A stretch of DNA of 64,000 nt from the NCBI GenBank assembly GCA_045132495.1, contig JBGUSK010000140.1:1-64000 (forward strand), written 5' to 3'. Position numbers and translations under genes: made by a program. Source of the DNA: UBA11524 sp045132495. Its GTDB lineage: Bacteria > Bacillota > Clostridia > Christensenellales > Aristaeellaceae. Positions 47,234-55,005 of this stretch are shown in pieces (the first letter of the stretch is position 1; each line of letters starts with the position of its first letter). Below the pieces are notes generated by a model that ran no database searches, was not told where the DNA came from, and saw nothing but the letters and a program-made list of their open reading frames with translations.

Positions 47234-49516
47234 TTAGTCCATCAGCAGCTTGAGTTCCTCCACATAGGCGTCGTAATCCTTACCCTTGCCGTTGAAGGAC
47301 TCAACGCCACGGGTCTTATCCTCGTACCAGGCACGGTTGCGCATCAGCAGCAGCACCTTGGTATCGCCGCCCAGCGCCTCTTCAATGTTGATGGCCTCGC
47401 CGTAGGCGTAGTTGGTCATCGCATCGAAGTCGAGCGCGGTGAGGTCAGCCAGCGCGGGCACGAAGGTCAGGAACTCTTCTTCATAGGCAATATTGTAAAT
47501 ATTGTTGACCTTGGTGGTCACGGTGACGGTGCCTTCCTTGACCAGGACGGTTGCGGTACCGATCTTGTGCATGTTGCCAGCGATCAGGTCGATGGTCTGC
47601 TCGCCCTCAACAGAGAGGTCAATGGGGGTGAACATGTACCAATCCTTGGTGATGGGGTTGGCCAGATCACGGAAGCGAATGCCGTAGGAGCACACGGTCA
47701 TGACATAGCGGTTCGCCAGGTTCTTGACCTCGACCTTGCCACACTCAGAACAGGTGTGGGTCTTTGTGCCAGCTTCCTGATCGACGACCCACTCGCCCCA
47801 GCTGTGGGCAGCCTTCACGACACGGGTCTCGGTCTTGCCGCAGCCATTCATACAGACGCGGGTTTCTTCGCCATTCTTGTCGCAGGTGGCCGGGGTGGTC
47901 AGTTCCCATTCACCCATCTTGTGGCCGAGCTTCTTCAGGGTTTCAGTCTTGGTCTTGCCGCAGCCCTCGTAGATACAGGTGGAAACACGCTTACCATTCG
48001 CGGTACAGGTCGCGGGAACTTCGGAGGTCACTTCGTACTTATGGTCAACCTTGGGGATATCAGATTCCTTCACCTCAGTGCCGCAGACAGTACAGGTGTA
48101 GAACTTGTAGCCGGGCTTCTGGCAGGTGGGAGCCTGCTCCTTCAGATCAGAGCCAGGGGTATGGCCGGTAGCGGGGATCTTCTCGGTGTAGCTGTCGTCG
48201 CAGACGGAGCAGGTGAAAGTCTTCACGCCCTCGGTCTCACAGCCGGGCTCGGTGGTAACAGACTCCTCGTAGGTATGCTTGCCAGTAGGAGCAATTTCCT
48301 CGATTTTGGTGTAATCACAGTTGGCACAGGTGATCTTCTTCTCGCCCTTCGCGCCGCAGGTGGGCTCCTTGGTCACAGTTTCGCTGGTGGTGTGCTCGCC
48401 AGTGGCCTGCAGAACCTTAGTCTCCTCAAAGTCACAACCGGTGCGGGAGCAGGTGGTCACTTCCTTGCCATCCTTGCCGCAGGTGGGGGCAGTGGTCGTG
48501 ACAACCTTATCGTGGCCCAGAGCGTCGATCGGGCGGGTTTCCTTTTCACCGCAGCCAGTACGGGTACAGGTGCGGGTTTCCTCACCCTCATCGGTACAGG
48601 TCGCCGGAGTGGTCACGCCCCATGCACCAAAGTCATGGCCCAGAGCTGCAATTGCGCCACCGTCGACCTTCTCGCCGCAGTCCAGACAGGTGTAGGAGCC
48701 CTTACCATTCGTGGTACAGGTAGGAGCAGTCTCAACCTGCATGTTATCCTTGTCGGGATTATGGGAGCCACGCGCCTTGATAACGGAAACATCCTTCTCG
48801 CCGCAGATTTCACAGGTGAAGGTCGTAGATCCGTCCTCCAGACAGGTAGCAGGGATGGTCACGCCCTTGTCCCAGGAGTGCTTATCCGGATCAACAGGAA
48901 TCTTTTCGGTCTTGGTTTCACCGCAGACTTCACAGGTGAACAGCTTCTCGCCCTCGTCCTTACAGGTGGGCGCCTTGTTCTGCTCGCCGTCATTCCAGGA
49001 GTGGCCATTTGCTTCAACGTCGCGGGTTTCCTTCTTGCCGCACAGGCTGCACTCACGGGTCTCCAGGCCAGCGTCGGTGCAGGTCGGAGCAGGATTCAGC
49101 ACCCACTCACCGAAATTGTGGTCGCACTTGGGAGCTTCAACAGTGACGCTACCGGAGTAAGCGCTTGCACTGGTATCATTCTCATCGTAGTCGTAGGACT
49201 CAGTGACGCTGACGGTCAGTGTATACGTATCGGGCTCCAAGTTGCTGTTGATCTTGACAGTTGCAGAACCAATCTTACCGGATGGCAAGCCAGAAGCTTT
49301 CTGGGCAATCATGGTCTTGGTGCCAGCCTCGCCATAGTCACAGGACAGGCTGATGATCGTGCACCAGCTACCGGAAACACGAACCTTCGCATACACAGAA
49401 TTGGCAGCATTGAGGTAAATCGGAATCGTGACCTCGTCGCCAGGAGCAGCCGCAAAAGCCGGGATAGCCAGCATCATCAAAAACAATGCGGCCATGAGAG
49501 CTACAATCTTCTTCAT
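47234..49516 (-). CDS. Secreted Cys-repeat protein with cohesin-like N-terminus
   Basis: This 760-residue protein starts with a clear signal peptide (MKKIVALMAALFLMMLAIPAFA). Residues 24-130 look cohesin-like (PGDEVTIPIYLN, then GKIGSATVKINSNLEPDTYTL). About 11 tandem repeats of about 40 residues follow, from 130 to 575, each with TC...G...TC..CG and ending in GH or a similar His (for example CTDEGEETRTCTRTGCGEKE). The last 160 residues are not recognised. There is no dockerin or wall anchor. The Cys pairs could form disulfides or bind metal. It is the last gene of the cluster, 62 bases after its neighbour. Confidence 0.78.
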   Translation of the reverse strand: MKKIVALMAALFLMMLAIPAFAAAPGDEVTIPIYLNAANSVYAKVRVSGSWCTIISLSCDYGEAGTKTMIAQKASGLPSGKIGSATVKINSNLEPDTYTLTVSVTESYDYDENDTSASAYSGSVTVEAPKCDHNFGEWVLNPAPTCTDAGLETRECSLCGKKETRDVEANGHSWNDGEQNKAPTCKDEGEKLFTCEVCGETKTEKIPVDPDKHSWDKGVTIPATCLEDGSTTFTCEICGEKDVSVIKARGSHNPDKDNMQVETAPTCTTNGKGSYTCLDCGEKVDGGAIAALGHDFGAWGVTTPATCTDEGEETRTCTRTGCGEKETRPIDALGHDKVVTTTAPTCGKDGKEVTTCSRTGCDFEETKVLQATGEHTTSETVTKEPTCGAKGEKKITCANCDYTKIEEIAPTGKHTYEESVTTEPGCETEGVKTFTCSVCDDSYTEKIPATGHTPGSDLKEQAPTCQKPGYKFYTCTVCGTEVKESDIPKVDHKYEVTSEVPATCTANGKRVSTCIYEGCGKTKTETLKKLGHKMGEWELTTPATCDKNGEETRVCMNGCGKTETRVVKAAHSWGEWVVDQEAGTKTHTCSECGKVEVKNLANRYVMTVCSYGIRFRDLANPITKDWYMFTPIDLSVEGEQTIDLIAGNMHKIGTATVLVKEGTVTVTTKVNNIYNIAYEEEFLTFVPALADLTALDFDAMTNYAYGEAINIEEALGGDTKVLLLMRNRAWYEDKTRGVESFNGKGKDYDAYVEELKLLMD

Positions 49517-49578
49517 TGCAATTTCTCCTTATTGTCTTTATTCATAACAGCACCTTTAAGGGCTATTTCTGAATCAGG

Positions 49579-50259
49579 TTATTCTTCGTCCATCGCAATC
49601 AGCATCTTCATCAGACGAACAGAATCGCGACCATTGATCTTACCATCCTGATTCACATCACTGTTCGCTTCGACAATCTCGACGCTTGTCACCGGATCTT
49701 CTTCGTCCATCGCGATCAAATACTTCATCAGACGTACAGAGTCACGTCCATTGACCTTGCCGTCGCCATTGACGTCACCCAGCAGTATATCGCTGACCTC
49801 TTCCTCCTCAATGACGAAGGTCACGGAACCTTCCACCGTCACAGAGCCGCTCTTCTTGTAGGCTTCCACGGTGTAGGTGCCGGGTTCGGCATCGTCCTTG
49901 ACCTTGATGGTCACGGTACCGATCACGCCATCCTCCAAATCGCGAACCTGTTCCACCGTGCCAGACAGATCGGAACCGTCGGGCTCAATGGTAATGTAGT
50001 CGACATTCACGACCACGAAGTAATCAGAGAAATTCTGCGGAGGGACAGTGTCGTTGGTGTTGCCGCCGACCGCACCAACAAAGGACACAGGAGCATCATT
50101 CGTTTCGATGCCGATCTTGGCAGATTTGCCGCTGGCAGAGGAGATGCTCACGTCAAAGGACAGCTCCTCGCCGGGTTCTACCGTGACCGTCTCTGCCATT
50201 GCTGTGCATGCTGCAAGCAGCACCAGCATACCAAGCAGAAGTGCTACGATCTTCTTCAT
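49579..50259 (-). CDS. Secreted cohesin-like plus dockerin protein
   Basis: This 226-residue protein has a signal peptide (MKKIVALLLGMLVLLAACTAMA), a cohesin-like domain at about 25-155 (VEPGEELSFDVSISS, then GVIGTVTIKVKDDAEPGTYTVE), and a type I dockerin at about 160-226. The dockerin has two canonical calcium loops, DVNGDGKVNGRDSV and DVNQDGKINGRDSV, each followed by RLMKxLIAMDEE. Having both domains in one short protein suggests it could join other dockerin proteins in chains. The ATG at 50259 has GGAGG 11 bases ahead. Confidence 0.8.
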   Translation of the reverse strand: MKKIVALLLGMLVLLAACTAMAETVTVEPGEELSFDVSISSASGKSAKIGIETNDAPVSFVGAVGGNTNDTVPPQNFSDYFVVVNVDYITIEPDGSDLSGTVEQVRDLEDGVIGTVTIKVKDDAEPGTYTVEAYKKSGSVTVEGSVTFVIEEEEVSDILLGDVNGDGKVNGRDSVRLMKYLIAMDEEDPVTSVEIVEANSDVNQDGKINGRDSVRLMKMLIAMDEE

Positions 50260-50324
50260 AGGTAGGGGTACCTCCCTTTCTAATTTTGAACCACTTTCAT
50301 CAGCGGGGCAAACCCGCATGAATC

Positions 50325-52340
50325 CTATTTGAGGGTCACATCCTCCCCCGCTGCATAGCGGAAGATCTGCACCGCATCTGACGCATTGACGCCACCGCTG
50401 TCGTCCACATCAGCATTGACCTTGCTCAACGTGACAGACCAGCCTGCGTCATACTGCATGATCAGCAGAGCATCCTGGGCATTGACCTTGCCATTTGCGT
50501 CCGCATCGCCAGGAAGCCCGGCCGATACAGAGAACATATTGCTCTTCCACTTGATCTGCTGATGGTAGCCATCAAGCAGCACCAGCTCACAGTAGTAAAA
50601 GCCGATTTCCGTGGGGGTGAAGGCAGGTGTTCCGGACACTTTGGTGAGTTTGGTTGTGCTCACCACAGTACCGTCCTGTCTTTTCCAGCTGATATAGCTG
50701 GCGTCAGGCTCTGCGGTATTGATGGTACCGGAGCCGCCGGACATTTTGTAGGTCAGCGTGACCGTTTCGCCAACAGTCACCAGATTGGAACTCAGGGACG
50801 CTGTCACCGTCGGTTCCGTAACCGCAGGGGCTCCGGTGAGGGATGCTCTTCCCGTCTTCCAGGTGGTGGTGTATCCATCGGATTCCACCAACTCGACCAC
50901 GAAGTAGACTTCATCGCCCAGCTTCGGCGCGCCGGAAACCGTTCCCGATGCGTCAGTGACCGTCTTGTTGAGGAAGGTGTATGTCTTATCCTGGGATTCA
51001 TCGTAGGAATAACCGGTCACGATGACCTTCTGATAAGGCTCAAGACCTCCCGTGAAGGCGTATTTCACGCCGATGGTATCACCATATTTGACGGTGCTCT
51101 TTGTGAGGGAAACTTCCCCCTCCAACCCGCCAATCAGCGGCAGCGTTACACTTTCGGGATACTCACCCACGATGTGTTCACAGCTGGCGCCGACATAGAA
51201 CTCTACTTCCTGACCAACGCGGGGCATATAGGTCACCTTACCGGAGCGCTCCCCAACCATTTCGGTTTTGCTGGCAATGACAGTGCCGCCTTCAGTGTCA
51301 TGGCACTCCCAGCCAATGAAGTAGGCAGCAAGGTCGCATTCGTGTCCGTAAATCTGATAGGTAGCTGTAAGCGTACCGCCTACCTGCAGCGGGGACACGC
51401 GGTTCAGCTTCGCCGTAAAGTAGAAGCCGTCCTCCACAGTGATGACGGGGGTATTATTCTTGAGCTGATTTCCATCCGCGTCATTGGCAGTAAAAACGAA
51501 TTGAAGCTTTCCTGCTTTGAGCGGTCTGTAATCAAACTCCAGCTTTGCAATGGCTGATTTGGCATTGACCTCTCCCGTCGTCTCATCCGTATCCAGGATA
51601 ATACCATTTTCATCAGTCAACGTCCATACCCCTCGGTAATTCACCGGATCAGCCGCTGTAGTGAGCTCAACCGTAGCCGTGACAGACGTGCCGACGTCCA
51701 GCTTGGAACGGTTCAGGCTCATCATCATGGCAAGATTACCATCAACGCCATAGTTGTTAAACAGCGGCTCTGTAGATTCGTATACCTGCACAGTATTGCT
51801 TGTCAGAGACACCGCATTGCCGTTGCCGTCGCTGACAACGATGACGAAGTTGAAATAACCCGGTTCAGTGGGAATATAGTACGGTGCGATGCCTTTGAAG
51901 GTATCTTCCACCATCACGCTCTTACCGTTATTGATCAGATCGCCAGTCTTGTAAAACGTCTCATCGAAAACCACACCGCTGATCGTATAGACCATAGGCG
52001 GATAATCGCAGTTCATGTTGACGTAGAAGTAGACCTTCTCACCGACCTCGACAATCGAATCAGAGACTCTGTACTCAACCTTCAGGCTGTTATCAGATTT
52101 AGAACCGGTATAGCCGTTGAAGTCTCCCCTGACTTCTGCGAACAGCTGCTGTTTGCCCGGCGCGCGGGCCTTGGCATTCGCTTCCGCCGAGGCCATTTCC
52201 TTCTCATACAGCGCCCGATGCGCCGCAGGCAGATCTTCATAGGCAACGGGTGTTTCAGTCCCGGATTCAGCCGCTGCGGTGTCGATCATCCCCGGCATTG
52301 CCAGGAACAGCGCCAGCAGCAGTGATAGGATCCTTTTCAA
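50325..52340 (-). CDS. Secreted multi-Ig-like protein with dockerin
   Basis: This 671-residue protein has a signal peptide (RILSLLLALFLAMPGMIDTAAA) and at least four repeated beta-sandwich domains of about 100 residues, recognisable by VEVGEKVYFYVN, LDVGTSVTATVEL, LQVGGTLTATYQI, VKYGDTIGVKYAF and VTVGETVTLTYKM. It ends in two dockerin loops, DADANGKVNAQDA and DVDDSGGVNASDA, then GEDVTLK. I prefer a TTG start at 52340 with AGGAGG seven bases ahead; an ATG at 52358 lacks a ribosome site. It probably extends from the cell surface or joins a complex. Confidence 0.78.
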   Translation of the reverse strand: MKRILSLLLALFLAMPGMIDTAAAESGTETPVAYEDLPAAHRALYEKEMASAEANAKARAPGKQQLFAEVRGDFNGYTGSKSDNSLKVEYRVSDSIVEVGEKVYFYVNMNCDYPPMVYTISGVVFDETFYKTGDLINNGKSVMVEDTFKGIAPYYIPTEPGYFNFVIVVSDGNGNAVSLTSNTVQVYESTEPLFNNYGVDGNLAMMMSLNRSKLDVGTSVTATVELTTAADPVNYRGVWTLTDENGIILDTDETTGEVNAKSAIAKLEFDYRPLKAGKLQFVFTANDADGNQLKNNTPVITVEDGFYFTAKLNRVSPLQVGGTLTATYQIYGHECDLAAYFIGWECHDTEGGTVIASKTEMVGERSGKVTYMPRVGQEVEFYVGASCEHIVGEYPESVTLPLIGGLEGEVSLTKSTVKYGDTIGVKYAFTGGLEPYQKVIVTGYSYDESQDKTYTFLNKTVTDASGTVSGAPKLGDEVYFVVELVESDGYTTTWKTGRASLTGAPAVTEPTVTASLSSNLVTVGETVTLTYKMSGGSGTINTAEPDASYISWKRQDGTVVSTTKLTKVSGTPAFTPTEIGFYYCELVLLDGYHQQIKWKSNMFSVSAGLPGDADANGKVNAQDALLIMQYDAGWSVTLSKVNADVDDSGGVNASDAVQIFRYAAGEDVTLK

Positions 52341-52383
52341 TATCCGTCCTCCTTTCATGCGCGGTTTATGCTTCCGTTGAAAA

Positions 52384-52935
52384 TCACTTCAGCGTTACAT
52401 CTTCACCCGCGCAGTAACGGAGGATCAGCAGGATATCATCCATCGCAATGCCGCCGCTTGCATCCACATCAGCATTGTCTGTCTCAGGGGAAACATTCCA
52501 GCCAGCCTCATACTGCAGGAGCAGCAGCACGTCAAAGGCATTCACCTTACCGTCGTCATCCGCGTCACCAGGAACGCGGACAGTCACAGGCGGCTCATCA
52601 GATGCAGTGTACTTGCTCAGCTTGTACAAATTGGTACAGCCCTTAAAGGCAGAAGCACCGATCCGCACGATCGTGCTGGGCAATGCAACCGTTTCGATTC
52701 CCGTCTGTCCCATGAATGCAGACTTGCCGATTTCCGTCACAGGCAGGCCATCGTACCAGTCCGGCACCGTGATGGAGGATTCTCCGCCGGAATAGCCGGT
52801 CACCTGATAACCGCTGCCGCTTTCATCAAGAGTAAATGTAAAATCATTTGTATCTGCCACGGCTGCCGAAGCCAGAATCAGGCACAGCGCCAGGGCACAG
52901 AGAACCATGCGCCGAAGCAGAAAGATGATTCGCAA
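52384..52935 (-). CDS. Secreted BspA-type leucine-rich repeat protein with dockerin
   Basis: This 183-residue protein has a signal peptide (LRRMVLCALALCLILASAAVA). A short BspA-like leucine-rich repeat region follows (LPVTEIGKSAFMGQTGIETV, then TIVRIGASAFKGCTNL). The C-terminus has dockerin loops DADDDGKVNAFDV and DVDASGGIAMDDI, ending GEDVTLK, the same tail as its neighbour. It heads a run of four closely spaced genes, with its own TTGACG/TATAAT promoter. BspA repeats usually mediate binding to host or bacterial surfaces. Confidence 0.82.
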   Translation of the reverse strand: MRIIFLLRRMVLCALALCLILASAAVADTNDFTFTLDESGSGYQVTGYSGGESSITVPDWYDGLPVTEIGKSAFMGQTGIETVALPSTIVRIGASAFKGCTNLYKLSKYTASDEPPVTVRVPGDADDDGKVNAFDVLLLLQYEAGWNVSPETDNADVDASGGIAMDDILLILRYCAGEDVTLK

Positions 52936-52986
52936 TTTTTCATCTCCTTTGCATGCGAAAGGTGAATAGTATTCCTATTCTTTGGT

Positions 52987-53016
52987 ATTATACCATGCAC
53001 GCATTGGAAGCGTCAA
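52987..53016 (-). promoter_or_regulatory. Promoter of the four-gene dockerin operon
   Basis: On the minus strand TTGACG (53016-53011) and TATAAT (52992-52987) are 18 bases apart. Confidence 0.78.
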
Positions 53017-53081
53017 GCGCTGAAACCTTTTTTCCCGTCACAAAATACAGATTTTACATCTATGAACCATTAGGAAAAGAT

Positions 53082-54887
53082 TTACTTAAGAGTCACATTC
53101 CAGCCTGCTTCATGCTGCAGGATACGCAGTGCGTCCTTCGCATCGACCTCGCCGTCGCCGGTGACGTCGGCGTTGGAGGCATTGATGCTGGTGGTTTTGC
53201 TGGCACAGTATTGCAGAACAACCACTGCATCAGCGAGAGTAATGCCAGTGCTGTTGTCCGCGTCGCCAGGGAGGCGATCGCTTTCTTGCGGCTTCTCGTA
53301 ACCACATATACAGATGCCTTCATCATCAAACACATGTGGCTCAGTGTAGTTTTTTTTGCAATCTGAACAATAAAATGTATGATTACTTGCATCCTTCGAC
53401 AAATAATCAACATAACCAGTGCAGTACCTATTCTCCCATGTTATTTCAAAGCCCGTAGCTCCACAGACATAGCACTTGCTTTGATCTGTACATTTTACAT
53501 AATGCTTCTCCACCGACGTGTAATCGCAGTAGTTACACGCAAAGCTGTGAGAATCACCTTCATTGGAAAAGCTGCCGCGATGGGTATATCTATCATTCGG
53601 GACTGTCACACCGGTGAGTCCACACTTTCGACACTTTGTCGATTCGTTACAATAGGCCCAATGTTCTTCTGCTGAGCTTTGATAACCGCATGTGCTACAG
53701 CACTCCTGATGTTTTGTACCCAAATCCACATAGCACAATCCAAGGTGGTTTTCTCGGCCGATTGTAACGCCTTCTATTCCACAGCCAGCACAAATTCCCG
53801 GCTTATCACAGTAACTAAAATGTATTTCTTCCCAATCTATCTTCCCACAAGTAACACATCTAAATTGATGCGTTTCTCCCATATTGATAGCTTCTATCCG
53901 ATGCCTGATTTCTTCCTCAGCAATTTCTATTCCGGTAGCATCACAGATATAGCACGTGGTCAGATTATCACAATACACTTCGTGTGGTCTAAGTTCTTCA
54001 TCGCTATCACTGTAGCCGCAATAGATGCACGCCCATTGATGCCCCACGCCCAAATTCACATATGCACTTTTGTGATTCAAGTTTTCCTCATCAAGCTCCA
54101 CTCCAGACAAATTGCAAATATAGCAGGTCGTCGGATTGGTACACTCCGCACGGTGCAGCTCCGGTTCAAAGGCATAGCCGCAACGTTTACACACCTTTTG
54201 ATGCTTCGCACCTATGCTTACATACTCTATGGAATGAACCATTTTCTCCACATCGAACTCTACATCTGTCGCGCCGCAGATGTAACAGGTAAGAACATCA
54301 CTGTTGCAATGCGCGCTGTGTGGGCCAGGCTCCTTGCTTTTACCACAACCTTCGCATACATATTGATGCATAGTTCCCAGATTCACCGCAGTCCACCGAT
54401 GATTATAATCGCTCTCGGCAACTTTAAGACCGGTTGCTTCACAGTAGGAACAGGTAGTAGGATCGTCACAGTATACTTCATGTGACTGCGGCTTACCATC
54501 GCCGTACCCACAGTCTTCACATACACGCTGATGCTCATTGCCCAAATTGACCCATTCAAAACGATGCATCATATCATCAACTGCTATGTCTGTTACTTCC
54601 GCATCACAGTCATAGCACTGCGTCGGTCTTGTACAGTCCACTGTGTGGTTAGATGCAGTCCAAACCATTCCACAAGTATTGCATTTTCTTTGATGCTGCG
54701 CACCCAAATTCTCATATTGAATTGCATTATGATTCAATCCGCCTGGCTCTACATTCTGCTCACCGCAGTGGGTGCACGTTTTTGTTGTATCGTAGCACCA
54801 GACAACATGTGTGCACTCTGCCAACACATTGCCGATCAAGCATAAATGCGCCAGCATAATAACCATTACCAGCCACAGTCTCTTCAT
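53082..54887 (-). CDS. Secreted Cys/His-repeat protein with dockerin
   Basis: This 601-residue protein has a signal peptide (MKRLWLVMVIMLAHLCLIGNVLA). It then has about nine tandem units of about 55 residues. Each unit alternates a CxxxxxCxxC block (for example HEVYCDDPTTCSYCEATG) with NxGxxHQxxCxxCG (for example NLGTMHQYVCEGCG). The regular Cys and His spacing looks like an array of small zinc-ribbon or disulfide modules. The C-terminus carries dockerin loops DADNSTGITLADA and DVTGDGEVDAKDA, ending AGWNVTLK. I do not recognise the repeat as a named family. The DNA is lower in GC than its neighbours. It has its own promoter. Confidence 0.8.
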   Translation of the reverse strand: MKRLWLVMVIMLAHLCLIGNVLAECTHVVWCYDTTKTCTHCGEQNVEPGGLNHNAIQYENLGAQHQRKCNTCGMVWTASNHTVDCTRPTQCYDCDAEVTDIAVDDMMHRFEWVNLGNEHQRVCEDCGYGDGKPQSHEVYCDDPTTCSYCEATGLKVAESDYNHRWTAVNLGTMHQYVCEGCGKSKEPGPHSAHCNSDVLTCYICGATDVEFDVEKMVHSIEYVSIGAKHQKVCKRCGYAFEPELHRAECTNPTTCYICNLSGVELDEENLNHKSAYVNLGVGHQWACIYCGYSDSDEELRPHEVYCDNLTTCYICDATGIEIAEEEIRHRIEAINMGETHQFRCVTCGKIDWEEIHFSYCDKPGICAGCGIEGVTIGRENHLGLCYVDLGTKHQECCSTCGYQSSAEEHWAYCNESTKCRKCGLTGVTVPNDRYTHRGSFSNEGDSHSFACNYCDYTSVEKHYVKCTDQSKCYVCGATGFEITWENRYCTGYVDYLSKDASNHTFYCSDCKKNYTEPHVFDDEGICICGYEKPQESDRLPGDADNSTGITLADAVVVLQYCASKTTSINASNADVTGDGEVDAKDALRILQHEAGWNVTLK

Positions 54888-54922
54888 GTTATTCCTCCCC
54901 TTCCGCTTTTTGGTACTACCTT

Positions 54923-54951
54923 ATTTTAGCATATTTTTTCTGCTGTTTCAA
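54923..54951 (-). promoter_or_regulatory. Promoter of the Cys/His-repeat gene
   Basis: On the minus strand TTGAAA (54951-54946) and TAAAAT (54928-54923) are 17 bases apart. Confidence 0.7.
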
Positions 54952-55005
54952 TACGCAATTTCAAAAAAGCGGAAGAGCATCCATTATGTTGCTTCTACTT
55001 GCTAT

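Noticed and set aside
47210..49651. 813-residue plus-strand frame across the Cys-repeat gene
   Set aside because: It mirrors the repeat structure of the minus-strand gene, which has a signal peptide and ribosome site.
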